A DNA stretch of 36,355 bases, from assembly GCA_946545425.1 (NCBI GenBank), contig CAMNNM010000004.1, positions 1 to 36,355 of the forward strand, in the 5' to 3' direction. Positions 24,813-33,148 of this stretch are shown here, piece after piece (position 1 is the first letter of the stretch; every line of letters begins with the position of its first letter). The DNA comes from an uncultured Blautia sp. GTDB taxonomy: Bacteria; Bacillota; Clostridia; Lachnospirales; Lachnospiraceae. The notes below the pieces were generated by a model. That model was not told where the DNA came from. It did no database searches and saw only the letters and a list, made by a program, of their open reading frames with translations. A program made the translations under genes and the position numbers.

Positions 24813-25492
24813 TGTACGCCCTCCCATTCGATCATGCCCTTTTCAGGATCCAGCTGCTCGGTCTCGATAATATGCATCAGCGCAGCCTTTACCTGGAACT
24901 TTGCACGTACCATCGGATCGTTTTCGCTCTCGATGGGCGTAACCCGCTCGCCTTTCGCATAGCGTGCGGCATTCCTGCCGATCTTGCGGTAGGTCTCGGG
25001 CGTCATGAGCGGCGCCTGGGGAAACAGCTCCAGATTGGTCAGGGGATAAAGATCCTTCTGATGAATGACCGTGGTCCCCTTGGACTGGATGCCGATTCCG
25101 ATGCCGGAGCCGGAAAGCTTTGCCGACTGAAGCGCCATGAAACCCACGTCCGAGGTATCCAGAACCTTGACGACCCTGGAGACCATGCCTTCCTCCTCGA
25201 TTCCGGCCCTTACGTTTCTCAGCACCTCATCGAGAGGGATTCCCGTTATCGTTGAACGGATTTCGGTCTGGAACGCGGCGCCGACACCGATCACGATTTC
25301 TTTCGGATCAGTTCCCTTTACCGCTTTGACAACGTTTGTATAATGATGCTTCGGCCGCATCCGGGTTCTTCCGGAAAGTGACTGCACGGATCTGTCCGCC
25401 GTTTTCGTTTCCGGAACGGAAGCACCCTGTTTCTGCAGCTGTTCAATAACTGCTCTGGTGATCGCCTGGACAAGCTGTTCGTTCATTTCCAT
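24809..25492 (-). CDS. pduD: Propanediol dehydratase medium (beta) subunit
   Basis: 227 residues. Family blocks are ITGIPLDEVLRNVRAGIEEEG, DVGFMALQSAKLSGSGIGIGIQSKGTTVIH and LELFPQAPLMTPETYR. The first 18 residues (MEMNEQLVQAITRAVIEQ) form an amphipathic helix closely like the PduD helix that directs the enzyme into the Salmonella microcompartment. This extension is taken as evidence for a lumen-located propanediol-type dehydratase rather than a free glycerol dehydratase. GGAGG lies 9 bases before ATG 25492. It starts 13 bases after pduC. Confidence 0.93.
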   Translation of the reverse strand: MEMNEQLVQAITRAVIEQLQKQGASVPETKTADRSVQSLSGRTRMRPKHHYTNVVKAVKGTDPKEIVIGVGAAFQTEIRSTITGIPLDEVLRNVRAGIEEEGMVSRVVKVLDTSDVGFMALQSAKLSGSGIGIGIQSKGTTVIHQKDLYPLTNLELFPQAPLMTPETYRKIGRNAARYAKGERVTPIESENDPMVRAKFQVKAALMHIIETEQLDPEKGMIEWEGVQ

Positions 25493-25505
25493 TTTCTTGT
25501 CCTCC

Positions 25506-27170
25506 TTACAGATCGTTCACATCGATCCGGTGCGGGATCGCCTTGATCTCTTCCCACCGCTTTCCGGATACGCGGTATCCGGTTCCCGGCCCCAGATAAT
25601 CGTTGGGCGTGTTGACTCCGGACATTACCTGGAACTGATCGTCCAGGATCGCCGCGGTATGCATGTAGTCTCCGATCACACGCTGCTTGAGCATGTTCAG
25701 GATGCTTTCGGCCAGCTCCTCGAAGCCGGATTCCGCAAGCGCCCTTACCACGTCGACTCCCGTGATCCCGCGCTTCATCATGTCGTCCGCCGAAAGAAGG
25801 TCCGCTGCCACGTCACGTTTCAGGGTATCGTGGCTTCCATGGGCATAGGTTACGGCTTCCACCTGCTCATCCGTCACCTCAGTAAGCCCCAGGTATCGGA
25901 AGACGGCCTGAACCGCCTTTCCGGCAAGTCTGCGGACACGGATGACTTCCTCTTCCGTCACGGGCCGGAGCCCGCCGTCCACCTGCATGTCCCTCTGCAG
26001 GACATTATAATCGTCAAAGTCCTCCGCATCGAAATTCGATCCGGCGAACATGTTATCGTAATTGGGTTCTGCCGCATAGCCCGAGAAAATAAAATCCGTG
26101 CCGGGCATGAACTGCAGCATGGTTCTTGCCGTTCTTCTCATATCGGAATTGGAAAAGCTCTGATCATTGGAGGAAGCGCATTCCAGTCCCAGTAGCGCGG
26201 CGACCAGATTTTCTCCGATCACTTCCCGTATTCCGGAGGGCACGCTGGCCGTAACGCCGATGCAGCTGACCGATCCGTTCTGAATTCCCTGTGTTCCCGC
26301 GCCCTTTGTCATGAACAGACACCGGCACTCCAGATACAGCATGGACTTCTTTTCACTGGATCCCATCAGCACCTCGGAGCCCGAACCGGAAGTGAACCTC
26401 ACCTTCAGTCCGCGGGATGCGTAGGCCGAGCTTAAAAACGCCTTGGAATACGGCGTATCGTCTCCGTCGATGAAAACCTTCTCGGTTCCGTATACGGAAA
26501 GGGTCTCCGCATAGGTCGTAAGACCCCGGATTCCCAGCTCCAGCTCAGTCGCTTCCTCGACCGCGCACTGGGTGAGGACGCCTTTTCTTCCTGCCTGGGA
26601 ACCGATCAGAAGCGCGATCGCATTAAACGGAGCGTACCGGGCAACGCCGGTCGTGGTTTCCTCCTCGCTGAAGCCTCTGAGCGCTCCCTCTGCGGCGTCC
26701 GCCGCGATCTGAACCGGATCGTCCTTCAGATTGGTGATATGCGCCTGATTGCCGGGAACCTTTCTGGCCCTCATCTTCTGCATGCCCATCATCAGTTCGA
26801 CGACATTCAGATAATTGATGATCTCTGCCATCTTTGCAGGCGTGATCCCGGAGATGATCTTCAGGATCTCCTTTCGCGGAGTCACGATATCCACGATCTT
26901 TCTGGCGATCTCAAGCGAGGGGATTGCCATGGATTCCTCGGCGCGGTCCGCACGGATCGCGTAATCCGCGATAAACTGATCGATAAAGTCAAAATCCTCG
27001 CGCTTTTTTCCGTCCAGCTCGGTGATCACACCGTTTTCGACTTTAATCGAAGGCGCGGGATCATACGGACTCTTCATGGCGATGAATCCCATCTCGGGCC
27101 ATTCGTCGATAAATCCGTCTTTGTTTACAGCTCTTTTGTCCAGTGCCTCAATTCTTTTGGATCTCTTCAT
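25506..27170 (-). CDS. pduC: Propanediol dehydratase large (alpha) subunit, B12-dependent
   Basis: 554 residues, the same length as Salmonella PduC and similar along its whole length (MKRSKRIEALDKRAVN at the start, VARYAPFNAIALLIGSQ, LTQCAVEEATELELG, FTSGSGSEV, NGSVSCIGV, LECASSNDQSFSNSDMRRTA, NYDNMFAGSNFDAEDFDDYN). It forms the TIM barrel that binds substrate under adenosylcobalamin and dehydrates 1,2-propanediol to propionaldehyde (or glycerol to 3-hydroxypropionaldehyde). It is B12-dependent, not the glycyl-radical type. I take ATG 27170; an in-frame TTG two codons upstream is less likely. It lies 21 bases after pduQ. Confidence 0.96.
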   Translation of the reverse strand: MKRSKRIEALDKRAVNKDGFIDEWPEMGFIAMKSPYDPAPSIKVENGVITELDGKKREDFDFIDQFIADYAIRADRAEESMAIPSLEIARKIVDIVTPRKEILKIISGITPAKMAEIINYLNVVELMMGMQKMRARKVPGNQAHITNLKDDPVQIAADAAEGALRGFSEEETTTGVARYAPFNAIALLIGSQAGRKGVLTQCAVEEATELELGIRGLTTYAETLSVYGTEKVFIDGDDTPYSKAFLSSAYASRGLKVRFTSGSGSEVLMGSSEKKSMLYLECRCLFMTKGAGTQGIQNGSVSCIGVTASVPSGIREVIGENLVAALLGLECASSNDQSFSNSDMRRTARTMLQFMPGTDFIFSGYAAEPNYDNMFAGSNFDAEDFDDYNVLQRDMQVDGGLRPVTEEEVIRVRRLAGKAVQAVFRYLGLTEVTDEQVEAVTYAHGSHDTLKRDVAADLLSADDMMKRGITGVDVVRALAESGFEELAESILNMLKQRVIGDYMHTAAILDDQFQVMSGVNTPNDYLGPGTGYRVSGKRWEEIKAIPHRIDVNDL

Positions 27171-27191
27171 AACCAATCACCATAATCTGTC

Positions 27192-28343
27192 TCAGCCCTG
27201 CCAGAGCCTCGTATAAATGTTTATGATGTCTTCTTTTGTCGGAACTCTGGGATTTGCCGGAGTACAGCTGTCCCTCAGGGCAGCCTCGGCCATCCGGTCG
27301 ATGGCGCCGAAATATTTGTCCGGCGTGATCGTCCCCATCTCAGAGATCGTCATGGGTATATCCATCTCTTTCAGCATGAACTGGATCCAGTTCACCAGAG
27401 AATTGACGGACATTACTTTGTTATAGCTGGAAAGCCCCAGAATATGGGCTATATTGGAATACCGCTTTACTGCCGGAAGATATTCCTTCTGGCTGCGGCT
27501 TTTTTTATTGATATCGGCGTTAAATTCAACGACGTAGGGAAGGAGCATCGCATTCGCGCGGCCGTGGGGAACGTGGAAAACCGCTCCCAGCTGATGGGCC
27601 ATGCTGTGCGTGATGCCAAGCCCGGCTGTATTAAAGGACAGACCGGCAAGGCAGGAGGCGACATGCATTTTTCTTCTTGCATGCATGTCGTTGCCGTCCA
27701 GATAGGCTCTTAGAAGAAAAACGCCGCAGATCTCAATAGCTTTTTCCGCAAGCGCCGCCGAAAATTCATTATGATTGATACTCACATAGGATTCCAGAGC
27801 ATGTGTAAAGGTATCCATTCCGGTGTCCGCCGTAACAGAAGGCGGAACGGAACGCACCAGCTCGGCATCCAGGATCGCCTCGTCGGCGGTAAGCGAATCG
27901 GAGATCAGAGGGTACTTCACTTTTGCAGCCGTATCGTTGACAACCGCAAAGGAGGTGACCTCGGACCCCGTCCCGCTGGTAGTGGGTACTGCAATCAGTC
28001 CTACTTTTCCGTAGGGGTTGATCTTCAGTGCAAATTCACGGATGGCTTTCGAAGAATCGATCGCCGAACCGCCGCCCACGGCCACGACCGCGTCCGGCTG
28101 ATAGGCCAGAAATTTTTTCACGCCTTCTGCGATCTTGTCAACCGGCGCATCCGGCACCACATCGCTGAAAAGGTCGTACTCTTTGCCGGCGCTTTGAAGC
28201 GGCTCCGTGATCAGATCGATCATGCTGCTCTTCGCGATGAACGGATCCGTAATGATCAGGATTCTTTTATATGGAATTTCCTTAAGACGTCCCAGCGCAT
28301 TTTCACCAAAATGGATCGCTGTCCTCATCTCAAATGTTTTCAT
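27192..28343 (-). CDS. pduQ: Iron-containing alcohol dehydrogenase, propanol dehydrogenase-like
   Basis: 383 residues of the group III alcohol dehydrogenase family. NAD-binding GGGSAIDSSKA is at 90-100. Metal ligands by family spacing are Asp177, His181, His246 and His260 (TGMDTFTH and ITHSMAHQ to HVPHGRAN). It likely reduces propionaldehyde to 1-propanol, recycling NAD+ in the compartment, and could also reduce lactaldehyde. I start at ATG 28343 (MKTFEMRT), which has GGAGCAGG just upstream and matches the PduQ N-terminus; an in-frame ATG at 28358 is also possible. It follows the regulator by 41 bases and precedes pduC by 21. Confidence 0.9.
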   Translation of the reverse strand: MKTFEMRTAIHFGENALGRLKEIPYKRILIITDPFIAKSSMIDLITEPLQSAGKEYDLFSDVVPDAPVDKIAEGVKKFLAYQPDAVVAVGGGSAIDSSKAIREFALKINPYGKVGLIAVPTTSGTGSEVTSFAVVNDTAAKVKYPLISDSLTADEAILDAELVRSVPPSVTADTGMDTFTHALESYVSINHNEFSAALAEKAIEICGVFLLRAYLDGNDMHARRKMHVASCLAGLSFNTAGLGITHSMAHQLGAVFHVPHGRANAMLLPYVVEFNADINKKSRSQKEYLPAVKRYSNIAHILGLSSYNKVMSVNSLVNWIQFMLKEMDIPMTISEMGTITPDKYFGAIDRMAEAALRDSCTPANPRVPTKEDIINIYTRLWQG

Positions 28344-28384
28344 TTCCTGCTCCTGCATTTGGCCTGCTTACCTGTTATCCCGTA

Positions 28385-29164
28385 TCATGCCGGAGAATCC
28401 GGATACAGGCAGCGCACCTCATTTTGATCAAAATATTCCATCCAGCCGTTGTCAGGCCGTTTATCCGTGATCACCAGATCGACTCCTGCGGATTTCAGAC
28501 CTCCCGTAACCGCAAAGGCTGACTGATCAAATTTCGTACAGTCTGCCATAAGGACTCTTTTTCTGCTGGATTCCAGCATGGCCAGCTTGGTTCCCGAAAA
28601 GACTTCCTGAGACTCCATCATTCCCTGTATCCGGTTAATCGCCTTGCAGGATACAAAAGCCCAGTCCATATAAAAGGAACGGATCATCGATTCACATTTG
28701 CTTCCGTGAAAGCAAAGATAGCCTTTCTGTATCGCCCCGCCGGCCGCATAGACGGACCATCCGGTCACATCCCCCAGCTCGATCAGGATTTCTACGGAAT
28801 TTGTCACAATCGTGAGCTTTTTACGGTTTTTCAAAGCTCTGGCCAGAAAGATCGCCGTTGTGCTTGCGTCCAGAAAAAGATGATCCCCGTCGTTCACGAG
28901 GGAAGAAGCGATTTCTGCCATCTTCTGCTTGCCGGAAGCGTTTTTGTTTCTCCGGATATTGAATGGAAGCTCTATGGAAACATCCTCGTTCAGAACGGCG
29001 CCGCCGTAGCTTTTTACGGCAAACCCTTCTCTCTCCAGACGTTCCAGGTCTCTTCGGATCGTTTCCTCCGAAACCTCGTAAAACTGACTCAGTTCACTGA
29101 CAATTACCCTTTTTTCGCTGTGAAGCTTCTCCAGAATCTCTCCACGCCTCTCTGCTGCCAGCAT
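28385..29164 (-). CDS. DeoR-family transcriptional regulator
   Basis: 259 residues. A winged helix (1-56) contains VSELSQFYEVSEETIRRDLERLEREG, the DeoR DNA-binding signature. The C-terminal DeoR sensor domain (about 75-240) resembles sugar-phosphate isomerases and normally senses a phosphorylated sugar intermediate. In fucose and rhamnose operons such regulators often sense the ketose- or aldose-phosphate, so this one may control the microcompartment operon; that is inference. It lies inside the operon, between pduT and pduQ, in the same orientation, rather than at its edge. GGAGG precedes ATG 29164. Confidence 0.92.
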   Translation of the reverse strand: MLAAERRGEILEKLHSEKRVIVSELSQFYEVSEETIRRDLERLEREGFAVKSYGGAVLNEDVSIELPFNIRRNKNASGKQKMAEIASSLVNDGDHLFLDASTTAIFLARALKNRKKLTIVTNSVEILIELGDVTGWSVYAAGGAIQKGYLCFHGSKCESMIRSFYMDWAFVSCKAINRIQGMMESQEVFSGTKLAMLESSRKRVLMADCTKFDQSAFAVTGGLKSAGVDLVITDKRPDNGWMEYFDQNEVRCLYPDSPA

Positions 29165-29201
29165 GGTATTACCTCCGTTCTGGCGGGACTGGATTCCCTT
29201 C

Positions 29202-29750
29202 TTAAAGGATCGTATCCATCATTCTGCGGTCAGGATGCGCAATGACAGAGGAATCCAGATACATTCCCTTGGCTGCCACCAGCTCTTTCGCCCTGCGGAT
29301 CGACGCCTCCACGGCCGATACTTCGCCCGTGATCAGCATGTACGATTTTCCGCACATTCCTTTGGCCAGCCGAAGCTCGATCAGATCGACGATCGCTGTT
29401 TTTGCAGCCTGATCCGCGGCCTCGATCAGGGAAGCCACGTCGTAGGTTTCAAGGATTCCAAGGGCGCTGATCTCCTCCACATGGGTCGCCCCGTATATCG
29501 CCGGAAAGATCGACTCATGCGGATTGCCCAGCACAAAGCTGTCGATGCAGCTGGACTCATTGCTGTTGACGGCGGTTTCGACAGCCGCCTGTACCGCAGA
29601 AAGATCTCCTGTTATAATCGCAACATATTTACCCGGGCACACAGTCTGTGCCTCAATGATCTCGACTTCTGCGGTCTTGACCATCGCGTCCGCCGCGGTG
29701 ATCCCGGCTGCCGTAGTCTTAAATTCAATCATACCGATGGCTCTGCTCAT
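29202..29750 (-). CDS. pduT: PduT-like tandem-BMC shell protein with iron-sulfur site
   Basis: 182 residues with two BMC domains (about 1-90 and 91-182), which trimerise to give a pseudohexamer. The start MSRAIGMIEF and Cys38 in the VCPGKY loop match Salmonella PduT, whose Cys38 from three chains binds a [4Fe-4S] cluster in the central pore. It is thought to pass electrons across the shell, probably with PduS. The ATG at 29750 lies behind AAAGGA; a longer frame into pduS was rejected. It follows pduS by 16 bases. Confidence 0.93.
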   Translation of the reverse strand: MSRAIGMIEFKTTAAGITAADAMVKTAEVEIIEAQTVCPGKYVAIITGDLSAVQAAVETAVNSNESSCIDSFVLGNPHESIFPAIYGATHVEEISALGILETYDVASLIEAADQAAKTAIVDLIELRLAKGMCGKSYMLITGEVSAVEASIRRAKELVAAKGMYLDSSVIAHPDRRMMDTIL

Positions 29751-29766
29751 GATCTGTACGTCCTTT

Positions 29767-31092
29767 CTATTCAGCTGCAATGACAATATGACGGTCTGTA
29801 ACCTCGGTGACTTTTCCGTCTATTGACGCGTGAATTCCGACACTGAGGCCCTGAGCAGGTTCAGCGATCATCTGTCCCCGCTTCACATGCTCTCCCGCCG
29901 AAACAACAGCATGGGCCGGAGCTCCGATATGCTGGCTGAGAAGGATTGTCACCTTCTTTACCGGGACAAGTCTTTCGTCAAGGGGTGCCTCTTTGTCGTA
30001 CTTCGAAAGTCCGAGTCTTGCCATCAGGCGTTCTTCCGGCACCTTTCTGTATTCCCGTGACTCCCGTACCGGAACGGCCTCCACTGCAGGCGGTTTTATG
30101 CCGCCTTTCCGAAGGCCGGCTTTCATGTCGGCCAGCAGCGTTCTGGGCGCCAGGCTCTGCGGACAGGAAAACATTTCGCATACGCCGCAGGAGCTGCAGA
30201 AGCTTGCATTGATATACGGATTCATATCCTGGAAATCCGCATTGGATGCAGCTCTCATGAATCTTGCAGGATCAATGGGATGTCCCAGCGCATGTCTCGG
30301 ACACAGATCCGTGCAGGTGTTGCACTGGCAGCAGATGGATGCCGCCCTCTTTAAATCTATAGAAGCTTTTCGATTCTTCTTTGTAACGATCGTATGATCC
30401 TTCGGGAGGACCAGGATCGCATTTGTCGTTTTCGTAACCGGATCGGATCCCGATCCGATCCTTCCCATCATCGGCCCGCCCACGAAATAGACAGGATCCT
30501 CGCAGGTCAATGCGCCTGCCTGTGCCACTGCCTCGTCAAGCGTCGCTCCAATGGGCATACGCACAGTAACCGGGTTGGACACTTCCGCCACGACAGAAAT
30601 GAATTTATCTTCCACCGGCTCATTGAATTCCACTGCGCGATATACATTAAACACCGTCTCCACATTGAACACGGCTACGCCCTGCTCTATGGGAAGACCG
30701 CCCGGCCGTACCACCCGTCCGGTTGCTTCATAAATAAGAACCACCTCGTCTCCCATCGGATATACTTCCTGGAGAAGATGGATCCTCATGTTCGGAAATT
30801 CTTCGATATGCTGTCTTAAGGCGTCAATGGTCTTTTTATAAGACTCCTTGATGCCGATGACCGCCTCTTTGGCTCCCACCGTTTCGGCGATCATATAAAA
30901 GGTTTTCATGATCTCATAGGCATGCTGTTCCAACACCTGCCTGTGAAGCTTCAGCAGAGGTTCGCATTCCGCGCAGTTCAGCAGAATAATCTCTGCTTTA
31001 TCTGTCAGCTTGGCGTAAGTAGGAAATCCGGCACCGCCGGCGCCGACCACACCGCACCTTTGTATTATATTCTGTAATTCCTTGATATCCAT
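29767..31092 (-). CDS. pduS: PduS cobalamin reductase, RnfC-like iron-sulfur flavoprotein
   Basis: 441 residues. The N-terminal RnfC-like flavin/NADH domain has VGAGGAGFPTYAKL. Two ferredoxin-type cysteine clusters follow: C254-x2-C257-x2-C260-x3-CP and C299-x2-C302-x2-C305-x4-CP. A beta-sandwich (SLBB-like) domain lies between the flavin part and the clusters, and a C-terminal barrel-sandwich segment ends the protein. PduS reduces cobalamin for PduO, and is thought to contact PduT. The ATG at 31092 has only a weak GGGGA site. It follows pduN by 24 bases. Confidence 0.93.
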   Translation of the reverse strand: MDIKELQNIIQRCGVVGAGGAGFPTYAKLTDKAEIILLNCAECEPLLKLHRQVLEQHAYEIMKTFYMIAETVGAKEAVIGIKESYKKTIDALRQHIEEFPNMRIHLLQEVYPMGDEVVLIYEATGRVVRPGGLPIEQGVAVFNVETVFNVYRAVEFNEPVEDKFISVVAEVSNPVTVRMPIGATLDEAVAQAGALTCEDPVYFVGGPMMGRIGSGSDPVTKTTNAILVLPKDHTIVTKKNRKASIDLKRAASICCQCNTCTDLCPRHALGHPIDPARFMRAASNADFQDMNPYINASFCSSCGVCEMFSCPQSLAPRTLLADMKAGLRKGGIKPPAVEAVPVRESREYRKVPEERLMARLGLSKYDKEAPLDERLVPVKKVTILLSQHIGAPAHAVVSAGEHVKRGQMIAEPAQGLSVGIHASIDGKVTEVTDRHIVIAAE

Positions 31093-31116
31093 GCTGAGGT
31101 CCCCGCTGTATATTTG

Positions 31117-31389
31117 TTATTCTTTGATCCAGTCCTGCCCGTCATCGACAATACCGACGATCGCCGCGTCCACCGGCGCATTGTCCATTCCGCAGCCTAT
31201 GCGGGCCGCGCTGCCCTCTGCGACCAGTACATACTCACCGATTCCCGCTCCGATGATGTCAATCGCGACAAGGCGTGCCTGATCCCCTTTCATATGATGG
31301 ATCGGCTCCACGATCATAAATTTGTTTCCGATAAGTTTTTCACTTTTTCTTGTGGAAACGATACTTCCCACTACCTTGCCCAAGAACAT
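31117..31389 (-). CDS. pduN: BMC-P vertex pentamer protein, EutN/CcmL/PduN family
   Basis: 90 residues in the EutN/CcmL beta-barrel fold. MFLGKVVGSIVSTRK at the start and LVAIDIIGAGIGEYVLVAEGSAAR carry the family pattern. Twelve pentamers of this protein cap the vertices of a closed shell. It is the only vertex protein visible. The ATG has GGAGGG at 5 bases. A 104-base gap with a hairpin separates it from pduL upstream. Confidence 0.95.
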   Translation of the reverse strand: MFLGKVVGSIVSTRKSEKLIGNKFMIVEPIHHMKGDQARLVAIDIIGAGIGEYVLVAEGSAARIGCGMDNAPVDAAIVGIVDDGQDWIKE

Positions 31390-31446
31390 AACACCCTCCA
31401 GAGCTGCATTCTGCTTTTCTTATCATCTGCAGATATTCAGCCTCAG

Positions 31447-31471
31447 GCCCGGAATGCATGGCATTCCAGGC
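31447..31471 (-). other. Intercistronic hairpin between pduL and pduN
   Basis: An 11-base stem (GCCCGGAATGC with GCATTCCAGGC, one G-T wobble) has a 3-base loop in the only gap of ~100 bases in the shell region. No T-run follows on the minus strand, so it may protect or delimit an mRNA end rather than terminate. It could adjust the ratio of vertex to lumen proteins. Confidence 0.4.
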
Positions 31472-31493
31472 TCTGATTGCTGAATCACTTCCG

Positions 31494-32138
31494 TTATTTA
31501 ATAATGGTAACCGTATTTCCCGTTTTGATCTGCGCTGCGTTGGCTTCATCCGTATCGATGTGCATCTCAAGGGTAAAGCTCTCGTCCACGCGGATCTTGA
31601 CATGATTGAAGATAGTGCCGCGCTCATTGTCAGCCTTCACGGAAACAATATCTCCGTCCTTCACTCCGGCAGCTTCGGCGTCCTTCGGGGACATATGGAT
31701 ATGGCGCATCGCAACGATGCATCCTTCCTTCAGATACAGCGCGCCCTTCGGGCCTACCAGCGCCACTGCCGCGCTGCCCTTGATGTCGCCGGATTCGCGG
31801 ACCGGCACATTCATGCCCAGCTTGATCGCATCTGTTGCGGAAACCTCAACCTGCGACGCCTTGCGGACAGGTCCGAGGATCCGGACATTTTCAATTGCGC
31901 GAAGCTTGAGGCCCACGATGGTGACCGTTTCGTTCGATGCAAACTGACCGCCCATCAGGTCCTTTTTCTTCGTCAGCTGATATCCCGGTCCGAAAAGGAC
32001 CTCGACATGCTCCTGAGTAAGGTGCACGTGTCTTGCCGAAACACCGATCGGTACAATGAAGCCGGTGTCTTTTTCTTCATGGCTGCCGATTGCCTGAATT
32101 ACCATTCTGGTAATCTGTTCAATACTGCTTGCTTCCAA
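31494..32138 (-). CDS. pduL: PduL phosphate propanoyltransferase
   Basis: 214 residues. Two PduL beta-barrel domains carry zinc-binding motifs: VSARHVHLTQEH (His37, His39, Glu43) and MRHIHMSP (His146, His148). It exchanges CoA for phosphate on propionyl-CoA, regenerating CoA inside the compartment and giving propionyl-phosphate. The first ~18 residues form an amphipathic helix (SSIEQITRMVIQAI) like the targeting helix of other PduL proteins. The start is TTG at 32138, 5 bases after AGGTGG; an ATG at residue 12 would cut the helix, so TTG is preferred. Confidence 0.95.
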   Translation of the reverse strand: MEASSIEQITRMVIQAIGSHEEKDTGFIVPIGVSARHVHLTQEHVEVLFGPGYQLTKKKDLMGGQFASNETVTIVGLKLRAIENVRILGPVRKASQVEVSATDAIKLGMNVPVRESGDIKGSAAVALVGPKGALYLKEGCIVAMRHIHMSPKDAEAAGVKDGDIVSVKADNERGTIFNHVKIRVDESFTLEMHIDTDEANAAQIKTGNTVTIIK

Positions 32139-32173
32139 GAATCCACCTGCTTTCTTTCGTCAGAGACGAATGA

Positions 32174-32452
32174 TTATTTCAGAACCGGAAGGATCTTCTC
32201 TACGTCATTGTGCGGTCTCGGGATTACATGAGTAGCGATCAGCTCGCCAAGTCTGGATGCTGCAGCAGATCCTGCCTCAACAGAAGACTTAACAGCGCCG
32301 ACATCGCCGCGGACCATGACAGTTACAAGTCCGGATCCGATCTTCTCGGTTCCGACAAGAACAACGTTTGCAGCCTTGCACATCTGGTCAGCTGCCTCGA
32401 TTGCTGCGGTAAGTCCTCTGGTCTCAACCATTCCCAATGCTTCCTGTGTCAT
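32174..32452 (-). CDS. pduA: BMC-H hexameric shell protein, PduA-like (copy 2)
   Basis: 92 residues, one BMC domain, start [14 protein letters not shown]. The pore loop reads KIGSGL (37-42), as in PduA, whose pore passes propanediol but holds back propionaldehyde. It differs from the copy at 32817-33092 at about 10 positions. Ribosome site GAGGAGG is just before ATG 32452. In hexamers it would tile the facets of the shell. Confidence 0.95.
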   Translation of the reverse strand: MTQEALGMVETRGLTAAIEAADQMCKAANVVLVGTEKIGSGLVTVMVRGDVGAVKSSVEAGSAAASRLGELIATHVIPRPHNDVEKILPVLK

Positions 32453-32487
32453 GAATTTTTCCTCCTCATTCATAATGAAAATTGTTT

Positions 32488-32799
32488 TTATTTGGTGAAT
32501 TGATTTCTGAAATCTTTATCCCACCGGCTCCGGCTGATGTTTACGAGCCGTACGATCTCCTCGTGGGGGCTTGCGATGACCGCGTAGTTGACAGGTTTCT
32601 TTACTGCCTTGTGAGCAGCCGCCTCGACTGCTTCCGTTACGGCCGCCACGTCTCCTTCCACAATGATGGTTACCAATCGTCCGCCCAACCTGCGTTCCCA
32701 TGATACGAGACTGACGTCTCCCGCCTTGCACATGATGTCCAGGGCGTCCAGTGCGGCAACAACGCCGGAAATTTCAATAAATCCTAAAGAATTGCTCAT
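32488..32799 (-). CDS. BMC-H shell protein with RLGGRL pore and basic C-terminal tail
   Basis: 103 residues. One BMC domain, [20 protein letters not shown]. The pore loop is RLGGRL (37-42), which places arginine where PduA has a serine, so it likely favours anionic solutes. The last ~15 residues add a basic tail ([14 protein letters not shown]) after the family's normal end. It lies between the two near-identical PduA-like genes. Good GGGAG ribosome site. Confidence 0.93.
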   Translation of the reverse strand: MSNSLGFIEISGVVAALDALDIMCKAGDVSLVSWERRLGGRLVTIIVEGDVAAVTEAVEAAAHKAVKKPVNYAVIASPHEEIVRLVNISRSRWDKDFRNQFTK

Positions 32800-32816
32800 G
32801 AGCGAACTCCCTTGTT

Positions 32817-33092
32817 TCAGATGGTCGGAAGGATCTTCTCCACATCGTTATGCGGTCTCGGAATTACGTGGGTAGCTACCAGCTCTCCGAGTCTTGAAGC
32901 CGCTGCGGATCCTGCTTCTACAGAAGCCTTTACAGCTCCGACATCTCCACGGACCATGACAGTCACCAGTCCGGATCCGATCTTCTCAGTTCCGATCAGA
33001 ACGACCTCTGCTGCTTTGGTCATGGCATCTGCCGCCTCGATGGCAGCGGTAAGTCCTCTGGTCTCGACCATTCCTAATGCTTCCTGTGACAT
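32817..33092 (-). CDS. pduA: BMC-H hexameric shell protein, PduA-like (copy 1)
   Basis: 91 residues, [14 protein letters not shown] start, pore loop KIGSGL (37-42). About 90 percent identical to the copy at 32174-32452, with changes at positions 2, 23, 25, 29, 33, 56, 72 and the end. It is the first gene downstream of a good internal promoter (33120-33148), with AGGAGG before ATG 33092. It is likely the most abundant facet protein if that promoter is active. Confidence 0.95.
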   Translation of the reverse strand: MSQEALGMVETRGLTAAIEAADAMTKAAEVVLIGTEKIGSGLVTVMVRGDVGAVKASVEAGSAAASRLGELVATHVIPRPHNDVEKILPTI

Positions 33093-33119
33093 GATCTTTG
33101 TCCTCCTGAAAAAAATAAT

Positions 33120-33148
33120 ATAATATGATTGACGCTATCGTTTGTCAA
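33120..33148 (-). promoter_or_regulatory. Internal sigma-A promoter upstream of the shell genes
   Basis: On the minus strand TTGACA (33143-33148), a 17-base spacer and TATTAT (33120-33125) match the vegetative consensus at all but one base. The -35 lies within the last codons of the preceding BMC-H gene (Phe-Asp-Lys). Transcription would start near 33112, about 20 bases before the ATG at 33092 and just ahead of its AGGAGG. Confidence 0.6.
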
